A stretch of 64,000 nucleotides of DNA from assembly GCA_021399445.1 (NCBI GenBank), contig JAJTUQ010000002.1, forward strand, positions 7,316,001-7,380,000, in the 5' to 3' direction. Position 1 is the stretch's first letter. The number at the start of each line of letters is the position of its first letter. Below are positions 1 through 12,439 of the stretch, one piece after another. The position numbers were made by a program, and so were the translations under genes. Source of the DNA: Xylogone sp. PMI_703. Taxonomy: Eukaryota > Ascomycota > Leotiomycetes. The notes beneath the pieces were generated by a model. The model worked only from the letters and a program-made list of their open reading frames with translations. It had not been told where the DNA came from and did not search any database.

Positions 1-470
1 GCGAGCCGGGTCGTATGCTGACTGTAAATGTGCTCTTCACTAGTTTCCGCCGGGTCGAGGTACTTTGCCACCTCAACTCGACTTGTTAAATTGTCCAGTT
101 ACTGGTTTAAAAGGGATTGCATGTGGATAACTCATATAATACACTCTTAAATAGTTATGACTGACTAGAGTAGCCTGAGAAAAAAACTGGGTCTGGCTAT
201 CTTATGTGTGATGCATACATCATAACATCTTTTGATATGATATTGTGAAGCGTATGTGACTTAGGAGTTTGAGGGATAGAGTTTATTGCATATCACTGTG
301 GTAAATAATGGATATATATGTGCAGTAGCTATCTAAACAGATATTTCACTTTATTGGGTCAAATGAGACGAATGAATCCAATAGTGATCAGAAAGAGGAT
401 GTTCTTGAAATAGAGCAAAGATTGCTGACAGAAACATAGCTCATTGTTGCCTTGATATACACACTCACAC
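1..470. other. Intergenic, AT-rich, no gene seen
   Basis: No convincing coding sequence or RNA gene is seen. The right part is the downstream flank of the minus-strand aldo/keto reductase, whose stop codon lies at 471-473. Confidence 0.6.
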
Positions 471-1641
471 TTAACTGCGATCCGTAAATTTCTGAAGAAA
501 CTCTGGCCATCTATGACCTTGGACGGGCACTCTTGCCAAAGCCTCATCAAGGAAGGCTACTTCTGCGTCACTCAATGACACCTCCGTGAGATTCTCTTCT
601 ACTCTTTCCACGCTAGAAGCACCAGGAAGTGGAATGATGCGCGGCATTCCAGGCTTTCTATTGAGGGCATCCACCCACCCGATAGCAACTTGGGCAACCT
701 GATCATCATAGTTAGCTATCTTAGTATGCGTATAAACAGACAGGAATGAAGCATTTACAGTGCAGCCTTTCTTTGCAGCAATTGTCTTCACCTCATCCAC
801 AAGTTTTAAGTTTTCATCAAAAACATCGGGTTGGAATCTTGGAATGGTTCGTCGAAGATCTGTCTCTTCGAGGTCTTCAAACCGCTTAAGTTTGCCAGTA
901 AGGAAGCCGTGAGAAAGCGGTGCGTACGCCAGGATAGTTACCCCAAGCTCAGCACATGTTGAGGCAAGCCCATTAGTTAACCTAGAACCCCAAATTTAAC
1001 ACTTTAAAAATTCATGATAAATCAGGGTAGCGTCTGTATACATACGGATCCGTCGTGAAGAGGGAGAGCTCCACTTCAACCGTTGAAATTGGGTGTACAG
1101 CATGTGCACGTCGAAGTGTGTTCGCATTACACTCGCTGAGACCTATACCACCAATCTTCCCGGCCTTAACATATTCAGCAATTGCTGCAATAGTCTCCTC
1201 TATGTCAACCGTAGGGTCAGTGCGAGCTGGTTCCCAGATATCGATGAAAACCTTGTCATCTAGTATCTTAAGACAATTGTCGATACTTTTCCGAATATTC
1301 TCAGGGCTGTTATCTGCCTTCATTGTTGGCATGAGGGTAAAGGCTCCTTTCATGCATATGACGACTTTGTCTTTATCCGAAGGATACTTTGTGAAGTAGT
1401 AGTTCAAGAGCTGTAGAGAATTTGCGTCAGGTGGACCGTAGAATTCACCTCCGTTCCAGAAGTTGGCTCCTTTGTCGAGAGCAGTTTTCATACATTTGAC
1501 TGCCTCATCTGATGGTATAGAGCCTCTTGTTAAGCCTGCAATGAGTTAGAATTTCGAATTGGAGGGAGTATATTAGGATACCGCACCCATCATCCCGTAG
1601 GATATTGGGCCAACTGGTTTGTTATTAATTCTGAGAGACAT
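471..1641 (-). CDS. Aldo/keto reductase, pyridoxal reductase (Plr1) type
   Basis: An NADPH-dependent aldo/keto reductase with a TIM barrel, most like fungal pyridoxal reductases that convert pyridoxal to pyridoxine in the cytosol. The start at 1641 gives MSLRINNKPVGPISYGMMG. Later exons carry DKGANFWNGGEFYGPP, which holds the catalytic Tyr region, then GKIGGIGLSE and the barrel strand GVTILAYAPLSHGFLTGKL. The C-terminal nucleotide-binding part reads PRIIPLPGASSVERVEENL. I infer four exons. The last intron (699-758, 60 nt) keeps the frame open and contains a GCTAAC branch site; removing it restores KKGCT joined to VAQVAIGW. Length and motif order are complete. Substrate specificity within the family cannot be read from the sequence. 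Confidence 0.85.
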
Positions 1642-2231
1642 GTTCTCTACGATGCAAGGGTCTTGAGCGTCGGACTGGAGATTTGATGCTTGTTTGATAT
1701 GCGGAAATAGATGAGAGAGTACAGGCGTGGGTGCACTTATTTATCTACTTCCTTTTCATCGTCACTCCGAGGGTTATTAGATGGCGCGTGAGTTGGTTTT
1801 GTCATCACTAATTTCCTTCCAATCCACATTTTCAAAGAGCCCAGAAAAATGCATTGCCTACTTAGATCTTGGCACAATTACGGAAAGGAAAATAATGGGA
1901 TTGGTAGATATTGAAGCCTAATAAGAAACTGTATGGCTAGATTCGAGTTTAGTACAATTCAAACGGTCCAAATTCGTAGTCCCATACGCAACCACAGTCA
2001 TGACGCTCAACTCTGCATAGTCGTGATAAGAATGCACTGTCTGGTCTAGGCCTAGCCTCATACTCCCAAGGTGAATGCACTGTCCGGTTTTGGTTAGCAC
2101 CGCCAAGTTACAGTGCCTTTCGGTGTTTGCGGAGTGTGTGGTCTGATGGAGTTTACCATAGCTCCGGAGTTATGCGGTGATATCAGTCTGCGAAATGCAC
2201 TTCCCTAAAAGAGACTCTTTTAATAGCAGAT
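1642..2231. other. Intergenic promoter region, no gene seen
   Basis: Divergent upstream region between the aldo/keto reductase (-) and the regulator-like gene (+). The short open frame near 1918-2106 has no recognisable product. Confidence 0.6.
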
Positions 2232-3790
2232 TTGAATCGACGTATAATATTCATGATGAGACAAAGGAAAAAGATACTAAAGCGCCAGAGAGATGCAAGG
2301 TCGAGGCCGGGTACTAAGACAGAGCTCCAGTTTGTAAATGTTATATCGGGAAGTCAACACAGCAAAGCTGAGACTCGTACAATCATTCGAGCCAATGCGG
2401 CTCATTTTCATTGGCGTCACAATCGACCGCCACAGGACGCATCTCAATCTATAGAGCCAGCGCAGGATGTACAGAGCCTAGTAGATACCAGGCTTGACTG
2501 TAGAGTCGCTGATGCATTCTGGTCGTATGCATCTAAGCTTCCAAAAGACTTGATAAGTCGCTGCATCGATTATAGTAAGCAGGTGCCAAACCTAGCTATT
2601 GTTTTCCAAAACTAATTTTTCGAAGATATCCAAGTCATACTTCCGGCACTATTCCCAGATGGAGCGGCTAATCCTGGTATTCGAGATAGTCTGCTACAAC
2701 TTTCATTATCATATACTCCACTGTTTCAAATGTTTGTCATGGGGGGATTAATAAACCTACACAGAATTCATGATCTCTACCCTGGAAGCTCCATGGCCCT
2801 TGACGTAACAAGAGTGCGGGCAGAAATAGTACGACATATGAGCGTCGTGATGAGAGATCCCGTGGAAGCCTGTAAGGATGTCAACATCCTCGCCGTTTCA
2901 GCCCTAGCGAACAAGAATCTTCTGAAGAGGACTATAGATCTGCCTACAAAGTTACCAAATCAGGGCCCTCTCAAGAGTTTACAATTCATTAATCTAGCCG
3001 GAATGACGGAATGTGTGCCTATCCATGCTAATGGGCTCTCGCATCTAATTGAATTGAAAGGCGGGTTGGAGAAGATTGAAACACCAGGAGTCGCAGCTCT
3101 TGTATCCCTGTAAGTTAATTGCAGCGTCAGTCCTATGAACCTAATATTCATTGTATTGGTAGTGGTGAGCTCATAACGGCAACTCGAAATCTCGTTCCAC
3201 CGTCGTATCCTGTCTTCACGCTCTCATATCCACCGGCAGAGTTTAGATTTAAGTATCGGTGCTTTGGATTCGGCGATGATCCCGATCTTTATGAGGTATT
3301 GTCGATGCTGAATAGTTACACTATGATGGTCGACGATTTCTGTGAGGGGCGGAATATCGTGACAGCTTCTACTTTGATCGATCATAGAAATACGGCACAG
3401 CATGCCCTGATTTCACTTCCACCAAGGACTGGGTGCGCTGAATGCTATCGGCTTTCTGCACTTATATACAGCCTATTGGTGACATTCCCGCTACCATATA
3501 CTGTGGCCCCGTTTCGACCGCTTGTGAGACAACTGAAAGCGGCACTGTCTTGGTGGGATGGTAACGATGAAATGCTAACTTGGGTTCTTGTGATAGGCGG
3601 AATGGGAGCAGTTGGATTAGAGGAGCGAGAGTGGTTCGTGAAAACATTTCACCTATTGATGACGAAAACTAACATCCGTTCATGGGAGGAAGTGAGGGAG
3701 GTAGTGAAGAAGGGGCTATGGTATGGACCTACAAATGATGCAGATGGGCGCGACTTTTGGTATGAGTGCCAGAATTTGAATCTCACCTAA
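2232..3790 (+). CDS. Fungal-specific regulator-like protein without zinc cluster (Fungal_trans_2/DUF3468 type)
   Basis: Member of the large ascomycete family annotated as Fungal_trans_2 or DUF3468 proteins. The N-terminus has the typical basic stretch followed by FVNVISGSQHSKAETRTII and a HWRH element; many relatives have this header instead of a Zn2Cys6 domain. Three exons fit well. Intron 1 is 2575-2634 (60 nt) and joins CIDY to IILPALFPDG. Intron 2 is 3110-3162 (53 nt) and joins ALVSL to GELITATRN. The C-terminus ends with SWEEVREVVKKGLWYGP and RDFWYECQNL, the usual family tail. About 480 residues. The start at 2232 is the most upstream in-frame ATG; a second ATG a few codons in is possible. 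A nuclear role is inferred from the family only. Confidence 0.75.
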
Positions 3791-3872
3791 TAGTCTTCTC
3801 GTGTGAACAATTTTCTGTCCACTGCTTTAAATGTATTATTTATTTCTACATGTGTGAATATTATACATAAAG

Positions 3873-6040
3873 TTATAGAAATTCTCCCGTGTTGTCACTA
3901 TTAAATAGTGCCTCCCAGCTCACTTGTCCAAACACATCTGACCACTGCAATTCGTTTACTTGGCCGAAGTCGACTCCTTGCAATGCACTATTGTCAAGAA
4001 CATTTTGCAAGTCTCTCGCGGCGTAATTTTGTTCCTGGGTGTATGGCTGTTCTGGGTCGATATTGTTAGATTGATCACTTCCGCGAGCGTCTCCTCCGGC
4101 AAGCCTCTGTCTTTTTTCGAGGATTCTGCCATTATTATCTGCATCGGATCTAGGTGTCTTGGTAGCCCTATATGGTGATTGAGTATATAGACGATTCGCA
4201 ACATTGCTACTGAGAGCTCCATGCTTCTCATTTTGTACTTGCAGATCAGCAAGCAAGATCTCAAGAATAGAATGGCAATGTCTAGCACTATTCCACCTCT
4301 TCCCCATTATGTGAAGAATTTCGAGGCATGACTCTATCTCCCTAGAGAAAACAAGAGTAAGAATTGAATTAGCTACCAAGGCTAGAATACTCACAAGATC
4401 CCTTTATTAAATGGATACATACTGAGCTCGCATGCAAATGCAATTACCAGCCCTGACATCCAGGCACTTGATAGAGTTCCTGGAAGAGATATACACTGCT
4501 TATGAGATATAACTTGCTTCAGTGTCGAAATAATTGTGCGGCTAGCTGAAATACACGTCTGTAGACTAGATCGAAACGCAGGCTTAGCTGGATCCATAGA
4601 GAGGAAAGGTCGATTAATTAGTAGAATAAGTTGTTGGTAGATCATGGTGAAGAATGGACCCTGACTGGAACAGAATTTCATTGCCCAGCTGGGAAGGCTT
4701 TCTGCTTGACCAGTCTGAATGCTTCTATAATCTTGAAGCTCCTGAGGTAGGCTGTTCCACCATTCATGTACCTCAGAAGTTAAGACTAGTATGTTATCAT
4801 TCTCTACCGAACGGTTTTGAATGGACTTGTGGAATAAATCAAGGATACGTCCTGTTACTCGACAATAGCCAACATAATTCGCTAAGATACCTTCCGCGAA
4901 AATCTTCGATGCAGCTGAGGATTGTGGAAAAGCATCACCGGGAACCTCGGAGGATTCGGGCTCAAAGCTGTCTTGAGTAGACTGCGTTTCATCTCTTCCG
5001 CGTAGCCTCTCTGAACTCGCCGGATGACCATTTGGAAGATGTTGCAGAACTTCATTCTCGGTGTTCCGTGATGCGACTGCAGGTGTAGCTCTTGGTACAG
5101 TCCTATGTAGCTCTTTTGTGCCTGGGATACATACGTCTAGATCTTTATCTTGAATGCTGACCGGATGGCCCAAGGATTGACTTAGATATCGATCAGTAGC
5201 ATAGACACACCAAAATATTCGCTTTCTAATATCACAATCGTGACCAGATAGTTGGACATATCTAGCAGGACAACGGTGAAAACCGGCATGGAAGATATTT
5301 CTGACCAGCATTCCACCTACAGTCGAAGCGGCTTGTAAGGCCATGACGGCCATTAGGTATAGCTGTGCAGCAAGAAGAGCTTGGAGAGAAGGCGTGTCAT
5401 GCTTTACCGCCAGAATACCCAAAAATGACATAAGAGACGCAGGCGATTCGATTTTTGACGCAGGAGATAGAGTAATGTCTGGTCTATCTAAAGCTGCAAT
5501 ATTGAAGATGCATTGGAAGATGATGGCACGGCGTGTGTTTTCTCTCAATTGAGAAGTTGTGAATCTCCTGGGAGTGTCATCATTCGAATAGAATAACTCC
5601 ACTTCTTCTAAAATAGTTGGTCCATGGAGGAATGGAAAGAGAGGATGCCACTTTTCGAAGTAGGAAATAATAAGCTCTTTCGCTATACCCACACTAGGAG
5701 GGCGGCCCAGACCTGGCTGAGAGACACCATATGACTTGCGTGAGAGTGAACCATCCTTATGGGTGTATACCTCTTCATCATGAATTATGAGGAAATCATC
5801 CGACTGATCAACAATGCAATTGTCCACGGATGCTTGACCAGGCGAGGAGGTATGTTGCGTTGGATGGACTGAAGACCGAGAGCCTTGCCTGGAAGCGGCA
5901 AAAGCACGAAACACTGTATTAACAAAGAAGACACCACTTGAGCTTCCGAAGAACTGGCTTTCATTTGGGGAAGAAGCGCTGAGGGACCCAATTTCAATGG
6001 GCAAGATCGTTGATGCCGATGGAGACGCTGAGGGCTCCAT
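3873..6040 (-). CDS. Fungal_trans (PF04082-type) transcription regulator, no visible Zn2Cys6 domain
   Basis: The protein of about 700 residues carries the middle homology region of Zn2Cys6 regulators: FEKWHPLFPFLHGPTILEE, the signature FWCVYATDRYLSQSLGHPVS, and a later QLILLINRPFLS helix. Upstream of this lies the motif QFFGSSSGVFFVNTVFRAF, which normally follows the zinc cluster and coiled coil. Two exons are joined by an 81-nt intron (4342-4422) giving FACELREIESCLEILHIMG. The start at 6040 gives a Ser/Pro-rich N-terminus, and I found no C-x2-C-x6-C pattern in about 600 nt upstream. The gene either lost its DNA-binding domain or has a distant 5' exon. Probably nuclear. Confidence 0.8.
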
Positions 6041-6817
6041 GGGTGTCGACTTGTTAAATCATACCTAACAGCTGGCTCCAGAGATCGCAATTAGGCAACG
6101 GCACTGAAGAAATGCCTTCCAAGCATCACAAAAGTTACTATGTATGCATGAGAGAGCCTAGACGCGTAAGAGGGCAAATGAAGGATGAGCGAAGTTATGG
6201 GCCCGTGTTAAACCTTAACCCGGGGCTAAAATCTGAGGGTCTGGTCGAGCTGGGAACAGTAAATGCAAACTTGGGGCCAGTCAGCTCCACTATAGCTATT
6301 GCGACTATATAGTCACTCCAGTGCATAGCGCGTCTTTAAACTCCAATTATATACTTAACAACCGTGATCGAATTAATATAGGTACACGGATACAATCGTG
6401 CATCAGTCAATGGTAAGACTATCACGTGAGAAAGAAGTTGCCTCTCGCTTAACTACGGCGCACCTGGGACACTATCATGACAGTTTTCTCACCATCGCTT
6501 GCCGGATGAATTGCCTCCTCCTGAGCTACTATTTACTGCATCGGGATTGACATTGTTATGGACTCAACACAGATGTAACTCTAAGGATGAATCAATTATA
6601 ATATTCAATCTCAGGGATATCCCAGCAATGAAAGGCTATAAGGTATAAAGCGGGGAGTGAGGTCGATCTCCCCCTCACCCCCCATAATTTCTCCGCCTTA
6701 AAGATTTAAGATGTATTTTTCCGTCCAGAAAGATGAGATAGATTGGACTTGGGCACTTCTAGCCCACTTTGAATCTTCTTGGATTGGTAGCCGCAAACAC
6801 TTCAATGATGTCACTAT
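6041..6817. other. Intergenic promoter region, no gene seen
   Basis: Divergent upstream region of the regulator (-) and the carboxylesterase (+). Nothing coding was recognised. Confidence 0.5.
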
Positions 6818-6837
6818 ATATATAAAGAGTGGCTCAT
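6818..6837 (+). promoter_or_regulatory. TATA-like element upstream of the esterase
   Basis: A TATATATATAAAG-like run lies about 100 nt before the esterase ATG. The distance is compatible with a fungal core promoter. This is pattern evidence only. Confidence 0.4.
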
Positions 6838-6934
6838 CTCAACCTATGCTGCTATTCTTGCAGTTAACTTTGTTCTATTTTAATGCGATATAGCTCGTCG
6901 TATTAGTAGCAATTGTACTAGCACGGAGCAAAGT

Positions 6935-8816
6935 ATGAAACTCCCAATTGCACTGAATCTAGTGCTGGCAATCTGTTTGCCTGGTGTCCACGGCAGTCCG
7001 GCTCAGAAGCCACCACCAACAGCAAAGGTTAAGAATGGTACTTACGTCGGCAAGTACGTTCCGGAATGGCAACAAGATCAGTTCCTTGGAATACCATATG
7101 CCATCCCTCCTCTAGGACCTCTGCGATTTGCGTGGCCACAGTCACTTAATACGTCGTTCAGTGGTACCAGAGATGCTACCCAATACGGATATAGCTGCAT
7201 GCAATATGGGTCGAAGTTTAATCTCTCGGAAGATTGTCTGAATCTAAATGGTGAGTGAACACATGGTATATATAAAAGAGCTTAAAATACCACGGACTTA
7301 TTCGATATCTGTCCTTTTCGTGGGAAGATCCGTTGACTAACATATCTCCTAGTTGTTCGTCCTGCAGGCACCAGTTCACACGATAGACTCCCAGTTCTTG
7401 TATGGATTTACGGTGGAGGACTATCCGGTGGCTCTTCAGCAGATCCACAATACAATCTTTCTGGAATCGCTCACGTGGGGCAGGAACTTGGAAAGCCTGT
7501 AATAACAGGTAGATTTACCTGCCTAGTCTCATGCTTATCTAACTATTATAGTATCCATAAACTATCGACTTGCAGTTTGGGGCTTCTTTCAATCTCCTCA
7601 GATCCTTGCTGAAGGTAGCTCTAATGCCGGCTTGTTGGATCAAAGGATGGCTTTTCGCTGGATTAAAGAGAATATAGCTGCGTTTGGAGGTGATCCCAAC
7701 CGCGTTACTATTTGGGGAGAGTCTGCAGGAGCTCAAAGCATTGGCCTCCACTTATACTCATACGATGGACGGAATGATAATCTTTTCCGGGCCGCAATAA
7801 TGGAATCCGGAGGACCTATTGGAACGGCTCTCGAGTCATTGGCCTATTATACCTCTCCTGTGGAGAACCTGACTCGTACTACTGGTTGCCACACAGCTAA
7901 AGATCAATTGGCGTGTCTTCGGGGTTTATCCTCAGAGACACTCTTCAATGCTCACGTTAGCCAAACCTGGAACCCAATTGTTGGTAAGTGGCATGTACCT
8001 TTTACCTGTTCTTCCAAGCCTAATATACCATAGATGGGGACTTCTTGACCGCATATCCAAGCACCCTGATGGCTCAACGCAAATTCATCCACATTCCCCT
8101 TATTATCGGCGCTAATAGCGATGAGGGAACTAGCTTTGGAGTAACTGGACTCAATGATGAAACCGATATTTTCAACAACCTTTTAATTTATAGGAACTAT
8201 GCCATTTCTCCCCCAACTGCTCGTAAGCTGCTTGAACTATATCCAAATGATCCTGCGAACGAACCACCTTATTATATTAAAGAGCCGGCAGTCTTTCCTG
8301 AAAAGGGTCTTCAGTGGAGAAGAGATTGTGCTATTGCAGGTGACATTGTTATGATATCAGGAAGAAGAAAAGTTTGCGAAGAGTACGCTTCGGCGGGACT
8401 TCCTGTTTACTCATATCGCTTTGATACACCCTTGGTAAAACCCAGAACGCTGATTTTCAATTACTATAACTAATAATCTACAGTGGAATGCCGCGCCTAC
8501 CGCAGGAGCCCAGCATTTTGTAAATGTTGTGTTTAGCTTTCAGAATATTTCCGGCGCATTAGGGCCTTTGCCGCAGTATCAAAGTTATGCTGATCTAAGC
8601 AAAAATATTGGAAGAGCATATATCTCCTTTGTCAATGACCATAATCCCAATACAAGTCGTGGAAGAGGCAGCACATTGCCAGCATGGCCGGCTTACAACC
8701 TACATTTTCCGCAGAATATGGTCTTAAATTCTAATAGGACATATGTTGAACCTGATACGTTTAGGAAAGAGGGAATCGCATATATTAATACTATCGATAG
8801 GGAACTTACGGCATAG
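6935..8816 (+). CDS. Secreted type B carboxylesterase/lipase
   Basis: Alpha/beta-hydrolase of the carboxylesterase B family, likely exported to hydrolyse esters or lipids. The N-terminus is a signal peptide ([20 protein letters not shown]). The catalytic Ser is in [11 protein letters not shown], the acid in [12 protein letters not shown] and the His in [24 protein letters not shown] and [11 protein letters not shown] form the usual N-terminal landmarks. Five exons are joined by introns 7251-7352, 7509-7551 (only 43 nt), 7984-8033 and 8435-8483; each join restores conserved sequence, for example [16 protein letters not shown] and [14 protein letters not shown]. Complete at about 545 residues. 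Several NxS/T sites fit secretion. The substrate is unknown. Confidence 0.9.
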
Positions 8817-9376
8817 TAAGAAGTGGGCTTTGAGAAGGGTTAGTAGCCAACGTTAATTACAATAATTGCGAGGATGGCTTGGGTTCTGCTTGGTATAAAA
8901 GTCTCGTTCCTTTGTTAAAACTGGAATCTGTGCATACCAAGGCATAATATAGAGCACAGTACCTCATGTTTCATGCTATACAAGCGCTCGCCTTATTATG
9001 CAATAAAACTACATTTTAGCCTTTAGCTTTGAGGATGTATATTCCAAGGTTTGTGCTCACTGGGTGAGACTATGAAGCTACTTTGAGCGCTCTGAAATCC
9101 ATGAGATAGGATTTAAGCATTTTAATAATAAGTCCGTATGTGTATGGAAACCAAATGATTAGTGTCCAATTCTATCTAGCTTAAGTGGCTAATAGCAGTT
9201 TGGAGAAACATTTGACATCGCAGCGATTATTATCCCCAATTTGATATTTTTGGTATGGCTCACTATTCTCAAGTTCCGATTTGCATCTCGGCTACGGTAC
9301 TCGAGCCTTCAGTTTCCACATTAACCCATCTTTAACATGTCCATCTCTCTTCGTCAAGCCAGTAACTCAAACAACG
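8817..9376. other. Intergenic, no gene seen
   Basis: Downstream flank of the esterase and upstream region of the ATP-grasp gene. The only signal is that a longer N-terminus of the next gene could begin at 9377 (see that entry). Confidence 0.5.
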
Positions 9377-9454
9377 ATGATTATAGAAACCTATAGAGGA
9401 CTTAACATAGTTTCACGAAATACATTGAGCTCCTTCATGTGTGCTTATCGCGGC

Positions 9455-10739
9455 ATGGCATCAGTGAGCTCAAAACCACGCATCGCTGTGCTATACCAGG
9501 CGGTGCCTCCGCCAATAATCAATGGCGTAAAAAAGCCACTCAAGCCAGGTGGTAAGTTATTGACTTGTTTTACTTTGGGCTCGGGAGAACCACTGCTTTG
9601 TTTGTGTGCTTATTATTCCTTAAAATACTTCGCCATACGCTAATAAACATCTCGTTGCCCCTCTTTATTGTGCAGGCTATCAAGATTCGGGTTCTGATAT
9701 AGCCTACGTCTTACGCAGAAGCAATCACGAAGTCATTACGCCAACACCATCGCCTGATCCAGCCAAAGATGAAGGATGGTGTTTTCCAGATACAGAAGAC
9801 GGAATACTTGCTGCTGTCTTCAAAGGTGCCAATACTCTCTGGGCAAACACCATTCTCTTCTCATCCCACCCGCTGCAGACATCGAATAGGATCCCGGATG
9901 AAGTACGGTCGATAGGCCAACCTCCAAATCTGGTTGAGAAGTACGATGATAAAGCTCTCACTAATGACCTCCTACGAAAGAATGGGTTTGCTTTGCCCAA
10001 AGCTTGGTTTCTCTCAGCACAGGATGAACCTTCTAAAACCGAGGTTATGATACATGACTTCACCTATCCGGTTGTAGCCAAGCCAATTCGAGGTCGAGGT
10101 AGTCATGGCGTGAAAGTATGTAAAGATAGACAAGCACTCGATGAGCATATAAAGAGGCTCTTCGCTGAAAGCGCCGAGATCATGGTAGAGGAATTCCTCG
10201 ATGGTGAAGAGGCCACAGTGACAGTGATGCCTCCAATTCCCTCACCGGCGTCAAGTTTATCAATACAGACGGAAGCCGCCCCTGAGCAGACTCAGTTCAA
10301 AATATATCCACAACCTGACACTTCAACATACTATTCGCTCCCTATTGTAACCCGCTTCAACCATGAGGATGGCGTGGCCCCTTACAATGGTGTTGTTGCT
10401 GTCACAGCAAACTCTCGCGCTATCACTCCAGAGGAGCATGCCTCAGATCCAGCATACGCAGCTATTAGTCGCGAGTGTGAAGCCGCTGCGGAACTTCTCC
10501 GCCCGACAGCTCCCATTCGTATCGATGTTAGACGTGTGTCGACAAAGGAAGGAGCAAAGTTTGCCATGTTCGACGTGAACATGAAGCCGAATGCAACAGG
10601 ACCAGGCCGACCTGGGAGAGAGAACCAGGCTAGTTTGACGGCGATAGCAGCCTCCGCGTTAGGATGGAATTATGCTCAATATCTAGAGATATGCTTGAAA
10701 GGTGCAAGAGAACTTCGAGAGTTGAGGAGATGGAAATGA
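9455..10739 (+). CDS. D-alanine--D-alanine ligase-like ATP-grasp protein
   Basis: Fungal member of the D-Ala-D-Ala ligase/ATP-grasp group. Fungi make no peptidoglycan, so the substrate is unknown; the fold suggests ATP-dependent ligation of carboxylate and amine. Exon 1 gives MASVSSKPRIAVLYQAVPPP. A 124-nt intron (9552-9675) then joins KPLKPGG to YQDSGSDIAYVLRRSNHE. The ATP-grasp core shows YPVVAKPIRGRGSHGVK, EIMVEEFLDGEEATVTV and the metal-binding end FAMFDVNMKPNATGPG. About 385 residues. An in-frame ATG at 9377 would add 26 residues rich in Arg and Ser (MIIETYRGLNIVSRNTLSSF), which resembles a mitochondrial presequence, so dual targeting is possible. The gene is tail to tail with the amidohydrolase. 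Confidence 0.85.
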
Positions 10740-10909
10740 GGAGGATAAGTATTGGACTACATTTTCTAGAGCGTATAGTTACTCGTACGAAGGCCGAGGA
10801 GCCGCATAATTGCAGAATCTGTCGGATAAATCCTAAACAATCCCAAAAACAGGATCAAATCTGCAGTCCATAGCGTCTGTAATGTTTACATAAACTCTAA
10901 TCTCCCAAT

Positions 10910-11947
10910 TTACCACCCGTATAATTTCTGCGGATTCTTGTTCATGAGCAGTTCAAACTCCTCGTCCGAAAGCCACGACTTCAAGTTTCGCAGCCATACT
11001 TCGTCATCGACATCCAGAAATGGTGTCTCTTTCATCGCCTCTTCATGTCTCCTATGTTTCATTCGGGGTGTATGCGGCCAATCACTGCCCCAAAGCACCC
11101 GCTCTGGATTCGCATCCACGAAAGCGCGCACCAATATTTTAACATCCTCATAGTTGGGTTTCATCTCACTGATACGATGTGGAGCACTCAGCTTGATCCA
11201 GAGATGTCCTGCTCGCACAAGCTCAATGATCTCTTCGAAGCCTGGTTGGTGCTGGACATGACTTCCAGGAGGCAGCATGCTCTGGGCTTTCAGGAGCGCA
11301 AAATGATCAGTCACGAGCTGTACTCCAGAGGGTACAATCTCATCTATAATCACAGTACGCAACTCTCCCCAGAACTCGGGGTGCGTGTGCGTAAATGCCA
11401 TACTCCAGCCTGGACAAGCATCTGCAACTCTTTTTACGTGAGACCGGAGCGCAACCTTCTGCAGCTCAACATCGTTCATAGCTTTGTAGAAATACAAATT
11501 CACACGGATGCCACGCACGCCAATTGCATGCATGGCTTGGAGATCGGCGTTGGTAGTGGTTTCGGGATTCAAAACACCTATTCCGCGAGTGTACTTGGGG
11601 TCTAAGTCTTTGAGAAAATGAGTCAGGGAAGTGCAGTCGTCGCCGTAGGAGAGGCCATGCGTGAGTACTGAGTGAGTGAGGCCGAGCTTGCGCTTGAATT
11701 CGAGGTATTCAGATACCGGGGCTGGTGGAGGGGTCAGATGGCGGATCTTGTGATAGGGAAATCGTGATGCTGTTATTTATATCTTATTAGTAGATGTCTT
11801 CAGATGTAGGGGGTCATAATTGAAGATGTGATCCTTACGTTCGAAAATGTGATGGTGAACGTCCCAGCCGCCATTCGGTAACAGTGTTGTTGATGTCTTG
11901 TTAGAAGTATCATTATTTATTTTATTATTTGTATTAATGTCTTCCAT
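10910..11947 (-). CDS. Amidohydrolase-2 family metal-dependent hydrolase
   Basis: TIM-barrel amidohydrolase of the PF04909 type, the group containing sulfomuconolactone and pyrone-dicarboxylate lactonases. The first exon (from 11947) ends in GGWDVHHHIFE, which supplies the HxH metal site. A 69-nt intron (11770-11838) joins it to PSRFPYHKIRHL. Further metal and active-site candidates are His in FTHTHPEFWGE, His in LVTDHFALL and Asp in VLWGSDWPHTPR. The length of about 320 residues is normal. The N-terminal 24 residues before the HxH are Asn/Thr-rich and unconserved. A role in catabolism of lactones or aromatic ring-cleavage products is inferred from the family; no partner genes lie nearby. Confidence 0.85.
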
Positions 11948-12439
11948 GATTATCTTTATTTAATATTACTCTTGGGTCAATCGTATCGTTAATGAAAGTG
12001 CGAATTAGAGCTAGTTCATGCCTTAACTACTCCATGATAACTGCGGGGAACCTAATACTCCATCTAGATCCCGGGCTCCCCCCGCAGCATCTGAGGAGCT
12101 ACAAGTTTGAGGTTAGAAGCACATGCGGGATAGGATGTTCCGTGTTGAGTCTTCGGTACAGCGGCATTAGAAGGGTAGTGGATAGTAGACAGCCCCTCCG
12201 CCAGTGGGTGAATTTTCACTCTCCTCCCGTGCCTGTTGAGCCTACTAAGCACCCAAAGTTCACCTAGCGTCCACCAAATGATTATTGTTTACTATTTAAT
12301 TACTGATCACCCAGTTTTGGGAGGTTAGCTGTGCTAAATAGAGTAGGGTTATGCAAAAATTAAAAATGTTACAGAAAGATGGCCACTACTTATAAAATAT
12401 ATTTATTATACACAAAAGTTAAAAATTAAAAAAAATTGA
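11948..12439. other. Intergenic, no gene seen
   Basis: AT-rich spacer between the amidohydrolase and the tRNA. The open frame at 11992-12267 has no recognisable features. Confidence 0.5.

Noticed and set aside
1055..1399. 114-codon plus-strand frame inside the aldo/keto reductase
   Set aside because: It is antisense to a clearly coding exon with family motifs on the minus strand.
11045..11605. 186-codon plus-strand frame over the amidohydrolase
   Set aside because: It is antisense to the amidohydrolase exon, which carries the metal-binding motifs.
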